Origin: Desulfovibrio sp.
Lineage (GTDB): Bacteria; Desulfobacterota; Desulfovibrionia; Desulfovibrionales; Desulfovibrionaceae
Reading direction: 5' to 3'
Assembly (NCBI GenBank): GCA_016208105.1
Contig: JACQYS010000013.1
Location: 124,001 to 188,000 of the forward strand
Length of the DNA: 64,000 bases
The notes beneath the pieces were generated by a model, which saw only the letters and a program-made list of their open reading frames with translations, did not search any database and was not told the origin of the DNA. How positions within the stretch are numbered: position 1 is the stretch's first letter; each line of letters opens with the position of its first letter. Made by a program: the position numbers and the translations under genes. Positions 43,396 through 53,007 of this stretch are shown piece after piece.

Positions 43396-44100
43396 ATGTA
43401 CAACGCCTACAACGCACAGCAGACCATCCCCCGCGCAGAGGCGCTCAATGCCTTCATGCGCGGCGTATACGGCTGGATGGGGGCGGGCCTTGGCCTTACC
43501 GCCCTGGTGGCCGTGAGCGTGGCTTCCAGCCCCGCTCTTTTGAAAATCGTCTTCAACCCGGTAGTGCTCATTGCCCTGGTGATCGCCGAGTTCGCCCTGG
43601 TGATGATCCTTTCCGCCCGCATCAACCGCATGGCAGCGGGCACCGCCACCGGCATGTTCCTGGCCTACAGCGCTCTGAACGGTATGACTCTCTCGAGCAT
43701 CTTCATCGTCTACACGGCCACCTCCATCGCCTCCGCCTTCGCCGTGACAGCCGGTATGTTCATAGCCATGAGCGTCTACGGCATGGTCACCAAGCGCGAC
43801 CTCACCTCCCTGGGAAGCTTCCTCTTCATGGGGCTCATCGGCATGGTGATCGCCATGGTGGTGAACATATTCCTTAAGAGCTCGATGATGAGCTTCATCA
43901 TCGACTGCGTGGGCGTGCTGGTCTTCACCGGCCTTACCGCCTACGACACCCAGCGCCTGAAGGACATGGGCGAAACCGCCCCCATGAACGACTCCACCGC
44001 CATCCGCCGTGGTTCCATCCTGGGCGCGCTCACTCTTTACCTGGACTTCATAAACCTCTTCTTGATCATGCTCCGCCTTTTCGGCGGCAACCGCGACTAG
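43396..44100 (+). CDS. Bax inhibitor-1/YccA family membrane protein
   Basis: A 234-residue inner-membrane protein with seven predicted spans, the usual length for bacterial TMBIM/YbhL/YccA proteins. Motifs include MRGVYGWMGAGLGLTALVAVSV, ALNGMTLSSIFIVYTATSIASAFAVTAGMFIAMSVYGMVTKRDLTSLGSFLFMGLIGM, and the C-terminal FTGLTAYDTQRLKDM with YLDFINLFLIMLRLFG. The YDTQ and LDFINLF segments carry the aspartates thought to form the pH-sensitive calcium-leak latch in BsYetJ. The ATG has AGAAGGAG seven bases upstream; a longer in-frame extension is not needed. A strong terminator follows. Confidence 0.92.
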   Translation: MYNAYNAQQTIPRAEALNAFMRGVYGWMGAGLGLTALVAVSVASSPALLKIVFNPVVLIALVIAEFALVMILSARINRMAAGTATGMFLAYSALNGMTLSSIFIVYTATSIASAFAVTAGMFIAMSVYGMVTKRDLTSLGSFLFMGLIGMVIAMVVNIFLKSSMMSFIIDCVGVLVFTGLTAYDTQRLKDMGETAPMNDSTAIRRGSILGALTLYLDFINLFLIMLRLFGGNRD

Positions 44101-44111
44101 CCTCCCATACG

Positions 44112-44139
44112 CCGGGGAGCCGAAAGGCTCCCCGGTTTT
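44112..44139 (+). terminator. terminator after Bax inhibitor-1 homolog
   Basis: CCGGGGAGCC-GAAA-GGCTCCCCGG followed by TTTTC. It ends only eight bases before the start codon of the lpxK-like gene. Confidence 0.85.
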
Positions 44140-44146
44140 CATACCC

Positions 44147-45211
44147 ATGCAGGACATCTTCGTCTGGCAACACCGTTTCCGCCATCTGCTCGCCCCTCCG
44201 GCCGCGCTGACCTCTCTTGCCATGCGCCTGCGCGCGGCCCTTTACGCGCGCCACGTCCTCCCTTCCTGGACCCCGCCTGTTCCTGCGGTCTGCGTGGGGG
44301 GAGTTAATTCCCTGGCCCGGGGAAAGGTTCTGGTGACAGCCTGGCTTATGGGCTGGGCCGAGGCACGGGGGCTTCATCCCGCACTCCTGGCCGGGCCGCG
44401 CGACGCCTCACCAAGCGACATGCCCTTTTTGGTAACAGCCGATACCCCGGCTGCGCAGTGCGGTACTGACGCGGCCCTTCTGGCGCGCTACCGGCCAGGA
44501 GCGACAATAATGGCCGACGACAAGCCCGGGCGGGCGGGGAAATCGGTCTCCAAGGCGCACCAACCAGGGATATTCATTCTCCACGACTTTTCCTCAGCGC
44601 TTTCCATTGGCCGGAACGCGGAAATCCAACTGCTGAACGCACACGACCTGGACAAAGGCTGGAACCGGCCGTTCCCGGCGGGTTCCTGGCGGGAGGGCAA
44701 GCACGCCCTGAAAAGGGCCAACGCCTTCATACTGCACATCTGGCCGGACGAACTTCCGCTGCGCAAAACCCTGGCCGAACGCCGGCTGGCGCATCTGGGC
44801 AAGCCGATCTTCACCGTGCATCCTCGCATATGGCGCTTGCGCCAAGCCACTGGCGAGACAGCCACCGACCTGGGAGGGGAGCCGTACCTGCTCGTTACTG
44901 CCGAATCCAACCAGGACGTGGCTGCCAAGGCCGCACAGGCATTCATCGGCCTGCCCCCCAGATTGCGCATCGTCTTCCCGGACTCGCATCGCTTCACCAA
45001 CCAGGACCAGGACCAGATCGCCGCGGATGCCGCACGCATACGCGCCCCCCACGTGCTGGCAACGCCCGAGGCCGCCCTTCGCCTGGCCTCGGTGCCCGGC
45101 AGGACCCTCTGGACCTACGACCCCGATGTGGTGCTGGGCGCCTGCCTCGTAACCGGGCAGAATTTCTTGCCCTGGTGGGAAACATGCTGGACTGAACTGT
45201 CCGTCCGTTAA
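44147..45211 (+). CDS. lpxK: divergent tetraacyldisaccharide 4'-kinase (LpxK family) with degenerate P-loop
   Basis: A 354-residue LpxK-family protein, which normally phosphorylates the lipid A disaccharide at the inner-membrane face. The N-terminal RLRAALYARHVLPSWTPPVPAVCVGG and later VTADTPAAQCGTDAALLARY follow the family. However, the Walker A consensus GGTGKT reads LARGKV (G59, K60 kept), and the usual DDGFQH..LARD motif reads HDFSSALSIGRN. The catalytic machinery therefore looks impaired. Its ATG lies eight bases after a terminator tract with no ribosome-binding site. It may be a pseudoenzyme or decaying; a proper lpxK may exist elsewhere. Confidence 0.7.
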   Translation: MQDIFVWQHRFRHLLAPPAALTSLAMRLRAALYARHVLPSWTPPVPAVCVGGVNSLARGKVLVTAWLMGWAEARGLHPALLAGPRDASPSDMPFLVTADTPAAQCGTDAALLARYRPGATIMADDKPGRAGKSVSKAHQPGIFILHDFSSALSIGRNAEIQLLNAHDLDKGWNRPFPAGSWREGKHALKRANAFILHIWPDELPLRKTLAERRLAHLGKPIFTVHPRIWRLRQATGETATDLGGEPYLLVTAESNQDVAAKAAQAFIGLPPRLRIVFPDSHRFTNQDQDQIAADAARIRAPHVLATPEAALRLASVPGRTLWTYDPDVVLGACLVTGQNFLPWWETCWTELSVR

Positions 45212-45395
45212 CCGCCCTCTCTTCTGGTCCACTGCGGATTTCTCCTCCATCTTCCTGGACCAACTAGCCGACTTTCTGTACTTTTCCCCCGGCGTCTTCT
45301 CTTCGTAACCATGAAGAATGTATGCTCACCCACCCAAAGTTGTTCCTGTTGTAACGCTCAATTCCAAACCCTCTGCTTGCATCAAGGATGTATTC

Positions 45396-47432
45396 ATGCG
45401 CAATTTAAAGCTCGGTATGAAGATTGGCCTGGGGTTCGGCATTCTCATTCTTATTGCCGCCCTGCTCGGCGGCATGGCCATGCTCAATATGGGAACAGTG
45501 GGCAGACAGGCTGACCGCCTGTCCCAGGAAGTCGCACCTGCCGTGGCCGTAGCCAACCTGCTGGAGCGCCACGCCCAGACCGCCATGCTCAACACCCGCT
45601 CCTTCAACCTGACCAGCGACGACAAATACTGGGACCTGGCAGTGAAGTCCTTCGCTGACATGGAAAAAGATCTAAAGGAAGCCAAGGACCTGGCCCAAAA
45701 GTATCCCACCCTGGTGGCCCTGAATCAGAACACGGACAGGGCCGCAGCAGCGGTGGCCGAATACGTAAGACTTGCCACCCAGACCCACGATCTGGACAAG
45801 GCCATCATCGCCAACCGCAACGTAATGGCTGAGACTGCCAACGCCTTTGGCAAGACAACCACGGCGTTCCTTGAATACCACCAGGCCACATTGGCCAAGG
45901 AAATGGATTCCAAACTCGAACCGGCCAAACTCAAGGAACGCCTGGATAAGATAGGCTGGCTAGCGGAAGTGACCCAGATCACCGGCGGCATCCGCATGGC
46001 CTATTGGCGAGCAACCGCCACACGCGACCCCAAAGTCTTGCAAAGCATCCTGAAAGACTTCGATACGATCGGCGTGCTCTTTGACAAGGTACGAGCCTCG
46101 ACCCACCAGGAAACCAACCTCCGCCAAGTCGCGGACATCAAGAAGGGACTGGACACTTACAGAGACGGCGTGAACACCGTTCTCAAAAACTGGCAGACCC
46201 TGGACGAACTCGGCCAGAAACGCGCCCAGGCCAGCGCGGCTATGGTTGAGGCGGCAACGGCCGTGGCCGTGGCCGGTGTTAAGGAAACCCAGGAGCTCAC
46301 CACCGCCGCCTCCCACAGTCTTTCCTCCGCCTCTTCCATCATGGCTGTGGGCCTTCTCGTGGCCCTTATGCTGGGTGCCGTGGTGGCCTACGTGATCACC
46401 AAAGGCATCACCGGACCGGTGATCCAGGGAGTGGCCTTTGCCCAGAAAATGGCTGAAGGCGACATGACCCAGAGCCTTAATGTGAACCAGAAAGACGAAA
46501 TCGGCATCCTGGCCGACGCCCTGCGGGAGATGACCAGGCGCTTAAACGAGGTGATGAGCGAGGTGATGGAGGGTGCCAACAACGTGGCCGCCGGATCCCA
46601 GCAACTCTCTGCCACTTCCGAGACCCTCTCCCAAGGGGCTGCCGAGCAGGCAGCCAGTGTGGAGGAAGTTTCCTCCTCCATGGAAGAGATGGCCTCCAAC
46701 ATCCAGCAGAACGCGGACAACTCGGTGCAGACCGAATCCATGGCATTAAAGGCCGCCAAGGACGCCGAGGAAGGCGGCCGGGCCGTGGCACAGACCGTGG
46801 GGGCCATGAAGCAGATCGCCGAGAAGATTTCCATCATCGAGGAGATAGCCCGCCAGACCAACCTTTTGGCCTTGAACGCCGCCATCGAGGCAGCCAGGGC
46901 CGGGGAACACGGCAAGGGCTTCGCGGTTGTCGCCGCCGAGGTGCGCAAGCTGGCTGAACGCTCCGGCCACGCCGCGGCGGAAATCTCCTCCCTGTCCACA
47001 GACTCAGTGGCCGTGGCTGAAAAAGCGGGCACCATGCTCACGGCCATTGTGCCGGACATTAAGAAGACAGCCGAGCTGGTCCAGGAGATCGCGGCCGCTT
47101 CACGCGAGCAGAACACCGGAGCCGACCAGATCAACAAGGCCATCCAGCAGCTCGACCAGGTCATCCAGCAGAATGCCTCGGCATCGGAAGAGATGGCCTC
47201 CACCTCGGAAGAACTCTCCAGCCAGGCCGAACAACTGCTCTCCACCGTGAGCTTTTTCAAGCTTACCGGAGGACACGGCACGCGCAGAGAAACCCCCAAG
47301 GCCCTGGCAAGTGCGTCCGGGCCCGCTCCGTCCAAGCCCACGCTTGCGCCCAAAAAGAAGTCAGGCCCGAAAAAGGGCGTGGTGCTGGACCTTGGCAGCG
47401 ACGTGACGGACGCGGATTTCGAAAAATTCTAG
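45396..47432 (+). CDS. methyl-accepting chemotaxis protein (tandem copy 1), HBM-like sensor
   Basis: A 678-residue chemoreceptor: first span about residues 9-31, a long helical periplasmic sensor (32-313) of the size and helix content of HBM or double four-helix-bundle domains, second span about 314-336, HAMP region (337-390), and methyl-accepting domain with [31 protein letters not shown] at the tip. The tail ends [19 protein letters not shown]. The ATG has AAGGA upstream. A cheW gene follows 14 bases later. The whole receptor-cheW unit is repeated immediately downstream, with nearly identical signalling halves but diverged sensors. Confidence 0.93.
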   Translation: MRNLKLGMKIGLGFGILILIAALLGGMAMLNMGTVGRQADRLSQEVAPAVAVANLLERHAQTAMLNTRSFNLTSDDKYWDLAVKSFADMEKDLKEAKDLAQKYPTLVALNQNTDRAAAAVAEYVRLATQTHDLDKAIIANRNVMAETANAFGKTTTAFLEYHQATLAKEMDSKLEPAKLKERLDKIGWLAEVTQITGGIRMAYWRATATRDPKVLQSILKDFDTIGVLFDKVRASTHQETNLRQVADIKKGLDTYRDGVNTVLKNWQTLDELGQKRAQASAAMVEAATAVAVAGVKETQELTTAASHSLSSASSIMAVGLLVALMLGAVVAYVITKGITGPVIQGVAFAQKMAEGDMTQSLNVNQKDEIGILADALREMTRRLNEVMSEVMEGANNVAAGSQQLSATSETLSQGAAEQAASVEEVSSSMEEMASNIQQNADNSVQTESMALKAAKDAEEGGRAVAQTVGAMKQIAEKISIIEEIARQTNLLALNAAIEAARAGEHGKGFAVVAAEVRKLAERSGHAAAEISSLSTDSVAVAEKAGTMLTAIVPDIKKTAELVQEIAAASREQNTGADQINKAIQQLDQVIQQNASASEEMASTSEELSSQAEQLLSTVSFFKLTGGHGTRRETPKALASASGPAPSKPTLAPKKKSGPKKGVVLDLGSDVTDADFEKF

Positions 47433-47446
47433 CCAGGGGGAGAGTC

Positions 47447-47926
47447 GTGAGTGGCACAACGAATCAGTTCCTGACCTTCACCTTGGGGGAGGAGATTTTC
47501 GCCCTGGACATCTCGTCAGTGCGCGAAGTTCTGGAATACACCACCATCACCAAGGTCCCCCGCACTCCGGAATACATCCGGGGAGTCATCAACCTCAGGG
47601 GGCGGGCGGTGCCCGTGGTGGACCTGCGGCTCAAGTTCGGCATGCCCGGAACAGAGCGCACCGTGGACACATGCATCATCATCGTGGAAGTTCTCCTCGG
47701 CGGTGAGCAGACCGTTCTCGGTGCCCTGGCCGACTCGGTGCAGGAAGTCATGGATATCGAACCCAAGGACATTGAACCCGCCCCGAAGATGGGCACGACC
47801 ATCAAGGCGGATTTCATCCTGGGAATCGGCAAGCACGAGGATGGCTTCATCCTGCTTTTGGACATCAACAAGGTCTTTACCGAGGATGAACTCATCCAAG
47901 TGGCGCAAACCGGGGACCGCGCCTAA
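47447..47926 (+). CDS. cheW: CheW chemotaxis coupling protein (tandem copy 1)
   Basis: A 159-residue SH3-like coupling protein that joins chemoreceptors to the CheA kinase. The GTG start is preceded by GGGGGAG. Family segments are FLTFTLGEEIFALDISSVREVLEYTTITKVPRTPEYIRGVINLRGRAVPVVDLRLKFGM and ADFILGIGKHEDGFILLLDINKVF. It lies 14 bases after its receptor gene and is nearly identical to the CheW encoded at 50.4 kb. Specific pairing of each CheW with its receptor is suggested by the gene order. Confidence 0.95.
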   Translation: MSGTTNQFLTFTLGEEIFALDISSVREVLEYTTITKVPRTPEYIRGVINLRGRAVPVVDLRLKFGMPGTERTVDTCIIIVEVLLGGEQTVLGALADSVQEVMDIEPKDIEPAPKMGTTIKADFILGIGKHEDGFILLLDINKVFTEDELIQVAQTGDRA

Positions 47927-47949
47927 TACAGCTTCATAGCCTTACACGC

Positions 47950-47987
47950 ATCCGGCCGGGTGGACGCACCCCTCGGCCGGATTTCGT
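47950..47987 (+). terminator. terminator after first cheW
   Basis: ATCCGGCCG and CGGCCGGAT form the base of a stem with further pairing (GTG-GACG-CAC) inside, followed by TTTCGTTTC. Confidence 0.75.
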
Positions 47988-48401
47988 TTCCCGCAGGAGG
48001 AAGTAGCGTTTTTCAGCCATGCATGTGGTGCGATCTCCTGTTCATGATCCAGTCCGCGTCTTGGCTTCACTCTCCTTCAGTCCCCCAAACATTACGGCCG
48101 GGCATTCCCTCTACAATTTTCTCCCACCGGCCGAACTTCATAGCCGCGCCCTGATTTTTCCTGAGCGGCTGCTGTCTGTATCCGTTCTTGCTTCTCAGAT
48201 CCCCCATCCCCCTTTTCTTCATCCGGGCGACGGGTTCAGTCACAGCCCCATCTCGAACGCTCCAGGCCTTTCTTCATTTTTTCTCGCTTTTTTTTCCACA
48301 AAACTAGACCACGGCCATCCGCTTGTGATAGCTTTAACAATAGCCGTGGACTCCTGCCGCTGTACGAAGGGCGCAACATATTGACACGAAAGGACTCTCT
48401 T
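47988..48401. other. intergenic region upstream of second chemoreceptor
   Basis: About 410 bases, pyrimidine-rich on the plus strand, without a supportable gene. The only structure seen is a seven-base inverted repeat (CCACGGC at 48309-48315, GCCGTGG at 48343-48349) about 50 bases before the receptor start. I find no flagellar sigma-28 promoter. Confidence 0.5.
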
Positions 48402-50435
48402 ATGCGCAACTTGAAGCTCGGAGTGAAGATCGGACTGGGATTCGGAATTCTTATCCTTATTGCGGCCCTGCTGGGCGGCATGGCCATGCTGAACATGCTC
48501 ACCGTGGGCAAACAGGCGGACCGCCTGGCCCAGGAGGTCGCTCCGGAAGTGGCCATAGCCAACGCCGTTGAACGCGATTCCCTGAAAACCATGTTCGAAA
48601 TGCGCGGCTACGGCCTAACCGGCGAGCATAAGTACTGGGACGCTGCCTCAAAACATTTGGCTGACGTGGAAAAAGACTTGAAAGACGCCAGGGACCTCGC
48701 CCAGAAATACCCCCGCCTGACAAAGCTCAAGGAGAACGCCGATAAGGCCACTGCGGCTGCGGCCGAATACAAAAGATTCGCCAACCAGACTCGAGAGTTC
48801 GAAACGGCACTGGAAGCCAACAGACACACCATGGACCAGGCCGCCCAGACCTTCATAAAAAACGCCTACGACTACCTGGAAAGCCAGAACAAGGCCCTGA
48901 AGGACGTTCTCGCCCAGCCTTCGGCGGAATCCTCCAAGGTCAAGGACCGCACGGACAAGATCGAATGGATGAACGACATAATAGACGCTGGCAACGCCAT
49001 CCGTCTGGCCAACTTCAAGGGCCAGGCCCTTCGAGACTTCTCCCATATTAAGGACGCGATGAAGCAGTTCGACGTCATCTTCGCCAAGGAACAGCAGATC
49101 CGGCCCCTAACCCGCCAGGAAGCCAACATCCGGCAGCTGGGCGAGGTCCGCAAGGGTGCAGAAGCATACAAGGAGGCCATGCTGGCCTTCATGAAGAACT
49201 GGCAGGCCCTGGAAGACGCCAGCAAGAAGCGCGTTGAGGCTGCGGACGCCGTGCTCAAGGCTGCGGAAGAGACCTCCACCTATGGGGTGAAGGTCACCGA
49301 GGAACTCACTGCCGAGGCTTCCCACAGCCTGTCCACCGCCTCCACCATCATGGCCATCGGTTTGCTCGTCGCGCTCATTATCGGCGTGGCTGTGGCCATT
49401 TTCATCACCAAGGGCATCACTGGCCCTGTGATCCAGGGAGTCACCTTCGCCCAGAAGATGTCCGAGGGCGACATGACCTTGGACCTGGACGTGAACCAGA
49501 AAGACGAGATCGGCATGTTGGCCGATGCTCTTCGTGAAATGACGCGCCGACTGAACGAAGTGATGGGCGAGGTGGTGGAAGGGGCCAACAACGTTGCCTC
49601 GGGCTCCCAGCAGCTCTCGGCCACCTCCGAATCGCTCTCCCAGGGGGCCTCAGAACAGGCGGCCAGCGTGGAAGAGGTCTCCTCCTCCATGGAAGAAATG
49701 GCTTCCAACATCCAGCAGAACGCGGACAACTCGGTGCAGACCGAGTCCATGGCTCTTAAAGCCGCCAAGGACGCCGAGGAAGGCGGACAGGCCGTGGCCC
49801 AGACCGTTGGCGCCATGAAGCAGATCGCCGAGAAGATCTCCATCATCGAGGAAATAGCCCGCCAGACCAACCTCCTGGCCCTGAACGCCGCCATTGAAGC
49901 GGCCCGGGCCGGAGAACACGGAAAAGGCTTCGCTGTAGTGGCCGCCGAAGTGCGGAAACTGGCCGAACGCTCCGGGCATGCTGCCGCGGAAATCTCATCC
50001 CTCTCTTCGGACTCCGTGGCCGTTGCTGAAAAAGCCGGAGTCATGCTCACAGCCATCGTCCCGGACATCAAGAAGACCGCCGAGCTGGTCCAGGAGATTT
50101 CGGCCGCCTCACGCGAGCAGAACGCCGGGGCCGACCAGATCAACAAGGCCATCCAGCAGCTCGACCAGGTCATCCAGCAAAACGCCTCGGCCTCGGAAGA
50201 GATGGCCTCCACCTCGGAGGAACTTTCCAGCCAGGCCGAACAACTCCTTTCAACCGTAAGCTTCTTCAGGCTCAAGGGAACCCAGGGCATGCGCCGCCAA
50301 GCTCCCAAGGCCCTGCCGGCCGGTCCGTCCGCGCCCAGGCCGAAAGCCGCTCCGAGAAAGCCTGCCTCGCCCAAGGGCGGAGTGGTCCTGGATCTGGCTT
50401 CGGAAACCCATGACGATGATTTTGAAAAATTCTAG
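48402..50435 (+). CDS. methyl-accepting chemotaxis protein (tandem copy 2), HBM-like sensor
   Basis: A 677-residue chemoreceptor with the same architecture as the one at 45.4-47.4 kb: span near the N-terminus, a helical periplasmic sensor of about 280 residues, second span, HAMP and methyl-accepting domain. The first 30 residues and the cytoplasmic half are almost the same in both, while the sensors share only a general pattern (for example [28 protein letters not shown]). This indicates duplication followed by change in ligand specificity. The ATG at 48402 has AAGGA upstream. A second cheW follows 15 bases later. Confidence 0.93.
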   Translation: MRNLKLGVKIGLGFGILILIAALLGGMAMLNMLTVGKQADRLAQEVAPEVAIANAVERDSLKTMFEMRGYGLTGEHKYWDAASKHLADVEKDLKDARDLAQKYPRLTKLKENADKATAAAAEYKRFANQTREFETALEANRHTMDQAAQTFIKNAYDYLESQNKALKDVLAQPSAESSKVKDRTDKIEWMNDIIDAGNAIRLANFKGQALRDFSHIKDAMKQFDVIFAKEQQIRPLTRQEANIRQLGEVRKGAEAYKEAMLAFMKNWQALEDASKKRVEAADAVLKAAEETSTYGVKVTEELTAEASHSLSTASTIMAIGLLVALIIGVAVAIFITKGITGPVIQGVTFAQKMSEGDMTLDLDVNQKDEIGMLADALREMTRRLNEVMGEVVEGANNVASGSQQLSATSESLSQGASEQAASVEEVSSSMEEMASNIQQNADNSVQTESMALKAAKDAEEGGQAVAQTVGAMKQIAEKISIIEEIARQTNLLALNAAIEAARAGEHGKGFAVVAAEVRKLAERSGHAAAEISSLSSDSVAVAEKAGVMLTAIVPDIKKTAELVQEISAASREQNAGADQINKAIQQLDQVIQQNASASEEMASTSEELSSQAEQLLSTVSFFRLKGTQGMRRQAPKALPAGPSAPRPKAAPRKPASPKGGVVLDLASETHDDDFEKF

Positions 50436-50450
50436 CGCAGGGGGCGTTCC

Positions 50451-50960
50451 GTGAGTGACACCACAAACCAATTCCTGACCTTCACCCTGGGCGAGGAGGT
50501 CTTCGCCCTGGACATCTCGTCCGTGCGCGAGGTGCTGGAATACACAACCATTACAAAAGTCCCCCGCACACCGGAGTACATACGGGGAGTCATCAACCTC
50601 CGGGGGAGGGCCGTGCCGGTTGTAGACGTGCGTCTCAAATTCGGCATGCCCGAGACCGCCCGCACGGTGGACACATGCATCATCATCGTGGAGGTCACCC
50701 TCGGCGGTGAGGAAACCGTGCTCGGGGCACTGGCCGACTCGGTCAAAGAGGTCATGGACATCGAGCCGCACGAAATTGAACCCGCCCCGAAACTGGGCAC
50801 GTCCATCAAGGCGGACTTCATCCTGGGCATTGGCAAGCACGGAGAGGACTTCATCCTGCTTTTAGACATCAACAAGGTGTTTACCGACGAGGATCTTGCT
50901 CAATTGGCCACAATCGGCGGGAGCGGTACTGCCGGCACGGCAGGCCAGGACGCGGCATAA
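50451..50960 (+). CDS. cheW: CheW chemotaxis coupling protein (tandem copy 2)
   Basis: A 169-residue CheW, GTG start, nearly identical to the 159-residue copy at 47.4 kb but with a short Gly/Thr/Ala-rich C-terminal extension (GGSGTAGTAGQDAA). Conserved VREVLEYTTITKVPRTPEYI, GVINLRGRAVPVVDVRLKFGM and FILLLDINKVF identify it. It completes the duplicated receptor-cheW unit and is followed directly by a terminator. Confidence 0.95.
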   Translation: MSDTTNQFLTFTLGEEVFALDISSVREVLEYTTITKVPRTPEYIRGVINLRGRAVPVVDVRLKFGMPETARTVDTCIIIVEVTLGGEETVLGALADSVKEVMDIEPHEIEPAPKLGTSIKADFILGIGKHGEDFILLLDINKVFTDEDLAQLATIGGSGTAGTAGQDAA

Positions 50961-50987
50961 AAAAGGGGCCTTCGGGCCCTTTTTTTC
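50961..50987 (+). terminator. terminator after second cheW
   Basis: An A run, a GC stem capped by the stable UUCG tetraloop (GGGGCC-TTCG-GGCCC) and a run of seven T residues directly after the cheW stop. Confidence 0.92.
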
Positions 50988-51105
50988 TAAACTTTACATA
51001 CCTCACTGCCGATGAGGTAAAAGAGTACGTGCATGCTTTGCTAGGCTGCAGTACGCAATACATCAAACACTTACTACACGCCGGAAACGGCTTGCGAGGC
51101 GTACC

Positions 51106-51294
51106 ATGGATGCTCCCGGGGCACCGCCCAGAATACCCGACGCAATAGTGATCAACAAGATCATCCAGGAATACATGGTGGTGAGTTCTCGTTTGCGCAA
51201 CGCCGAAATCGAAGCCTTCGCAAACAGTGCCAACCGAACTGATGTGCTCATGATGGAGGTCTTCAAGGGCCTCATCGCCAAAGCCAAGGCTTAG
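51106..51294 (+). CDS. small hypothetical protein
   Basis: A possible 62-residue protein, with GAGG seven bases before the ATG. It is soluble, largely helical and charged (INKIIQEYMVVSSRLRNAEIEAFANSANRTDVLMMEVFKGLIAKAKA), with no known motif. It fills the space between the cheW terminator and the convergent AAA+ gene, ending two bases from that gene's 3' end. The amino-acid composition and ribosome-binding site favour a real gene, but there is no family support. Confidence 0.45.
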   Translation: MDAPGAPPRIPDAIVINKIIQEYMVVSSRLRNAEIEAFANSANRTDVLMMEVFKGLIAKAKA

Positions 51295-51295
51295 C

Positions 51296-52399
51296 CTACC
51301 TGACCAACCTATCCTGCACCATTCCTCTGTCAATGGTGAGGCTATGTCCCTGCTCGGACTTTTGCAATTTGGGCTGGCTGAAGGGGTCGAACTCCGCGTC
51401 GGCCATGATGCGGCTGAACAGCTCCCGCAAAGCCCTTGCCCCTATGCGCGTATTACGCAGGGCATGCTCGGCAATCATATCCAACGCCTCCTGAGTCACC
51501 CGCAGGTCTATTCCCATGGAGGCGAAAAACTCGCGGCAATGCCTGAGCGGGGAATCATCCGCAGCCAGCAGAATCTGCACCAGGTCCTCCTTGGCCAAAT
51601 CGTCCAGGATGGCGATTGAGGAAAAGCGCGACAAAAACTGCGGCAACATTCCGTAGGTGAACATGTCCGAAAGGCGCAGATAATCCACCAGCTTGAAGCG
51701 GGTCACGGCGGTTACCCGGACCTCTCCGTCTCCGGTGCGCTGAAGCTCGGTTGTTTCCCTGAGCCTGCGGTCGTCCTTGCGGTTTATGATGAGCCCATAG
51801 ACCTGGTCGTAGAGTTCCTCGAAGGCTCCGCCGCAAACAAAGAGAATCTTGCTGGTGTCCACGGGCACGTTGGTGGCCACTTCCTGGCCGTTCTCCGTAA
51901 CCGTTACCGGCACCATGATGGTTTCGCCCTCCAGGATGGTCAACAGGGCCTGCTGCAGGGCGATGCCCACGGGATTGGGCTTGCCGGAGATACGTGCCGA
52001 TATCTTGTCCACCTCGTCCAAGCAGACCGTGGCGTTTTGCAGCCCCTGGCGCATGGTCTCGCGGTCAACGTTCTCGCCCAGCTGCTTTTTGACGGCCGCT
52101 TCCAGGGCGGTGAACAGTCTGGCGGTACGAATGTCGCCTTCCTCGCCAGCCAGAATGTTGGCATTGAGCACGGCCATCACCCTGTACGGGGCCATCTCGT
52201 CATGATCCATGTAGAAACGGTGGATGGTCTTCATGATGGTGGTCTTGCCCGTTCCCGAGTTTCCCACCAGAAGGATGTTGCCCGCCCGAATGCCTGATAC
52301 GTGTTTGTACACCGACACTGAAATAAGCCGCAGCACCTCGCGCTGGCCAAGCACCCGCTTGGCCATATACTCGTATATATCTTTGGGGAGGATGGGCAT
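51296..52399 (-). CDS. ClpX-like AAA+ ATPase without zinc-binding domain
   Basis: A 367-residue AAA+ protein. Walker A is GNSGTGKT (residues 46-53), Walker B is ATVCLDEVDKI (D128, E129), and the sensor 2 arginine lies in NTRIGARALRELFSRIMAD. The ordering resembles the ATPase module of ClpX, including LQQALLTILEGETIMVPV, but there is no N-terminal zinc-binding domain and I find no IGF-type ClpP loop. It probably remodels a specific partner without ClpP. It starts two bases after the siroheme-decarboxylase-like gene, so the two are cotranscribed and may act together. Confidence 0.85.
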   Translation of the reverse strand: MPILPKDIYEYMAKRVLGQREVLRLISVSVYKHVSGIRAGNILLVGNSGTGKTTIMKTIHRFYMDHDEMAPYRVMAVLNANILAGEEGDIRTARLFTALEAAVKKQLGENVDRETMRQGLQNATVCLDEVDKISARISGKPNPVGIALQQALLTILEGETIMVPVTVTENGQEVATNVPVDTSKILFVCGGAFEELYDQVYGLIINRKDDRRLRETTELQRTGDGEVRVTAVTRFKLVDYLRLSDMFTYGMLPQFLSRFSSIAILDDLAKEDLVQILLAADDSPLRHCREFFASMGIDLRVTQEALDMIAEHALRNTRIGARALRELFSRIMADAEFDPFSQPKLQKSEQGHSLTIDRGMVQDRLVR

Positions 52400-52401
52400 G
52401 G

Positions 52402-52875
52402 CTAAAAGTACCGCATGCTGGTCTTCTTGAATTCCTTTCGGCTTTCCAGCACGTCGTAGTCCTCCACGCCGGAGAGTCTGGCCAGCTCGGCCACGGTCTC
52501 GCTGCAGGCTTCCCGGGTCTTGGCGTGAACCATGGTGTAGAGGTTGTAGGGCCAGTCCATGCAGTTGACCCGGTGGTAGCAGTGGGAGATCTCCGGCCTC
52601 GCGGCCATGAAGGCGCCCACACGCTCCATGTCCTCGCCGTCCACGAACCAAGCCACCATGGCGTTGGAGCCGTATCCGGCCTTCTGGTGGCGCAAGGTGG
52701 CACCGAAACGCCTGATCTCGCCGCGTTCCTTCATGCCGTTCAAAAGCTCCAGGACCTCTTCCTGGCTCACCCCGGCCTGCCGTGCCACTTCCGCGAAAGG
52801 CTCGGCGCCGTCGGGCAGATCACCCTGCACAAGGGCCAGGATGCGCTTCTGTGAATCGGTGAACTCTTTGGCCAT
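52402..52875 (-). CDS. Lrp/AsnC-like protein of the siroheme decarboxylase (AhbA/AhbB, NirDLGH) family
   Basis: A 157-residue protein with an Lrp-type winged helix (EVARQAGVSQEEVLELLNGMKERGEIRRFGATLRHQKAGYGSNAMVAW) and a ferredoxin-like domain carrying SHCYHRVNCMDWPYNLYTMVHA and the ending ESRKEFKKTSMRYF. These segments mark the AhbA/AhbB and Nir proteins that decarboxylate siroheme to didecarboxysiroheme in the alternative heme pathway of sulfate reducers, rather than DNA-binding Lrp. The ATG at 52875 has AGGAG about eleven bases upstream; a longer start at 52932 lacks one. The partner subunit is not in the window. It precedes a ClpX-like ATPase gene. Confidence 0.75.
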   Translation of the reverse strand: MAKEFTDSQKRILALVQGDLPDGAEPFAEVARQAGVSQEEVLELLNGMKERGEIRRFGATLRHQKAGYGSNAMVAWFVDGEDMERVGAFMAARPEISHCYHRVNCMDWPYNLYTMVHAKTREACSETVAELARLSGVEDYDVLESRKEFKKTSMRYF

Positions 52876-53007
52876 GGGGATCGCAGCTCCTTTAAGACGT
52901 GCTGATAACGCCTTTATCTCTACCGGGTTCATGTGCTAGTTGCAATCACGGCGAGACGGGGCGCTTCTCCGCTCTGGCCACCATACCAACGGTTTCCGGG
53001 AGATCCC

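Noticed and set aside
52399-52651. N-terminal extension of the ClpX-like protein into the upstream gene
   Set aside because: The extra 84 residues are out-of-frame translation of the siroheme-decarboxylase-like gene; the ATG at 52399 fits the family start.
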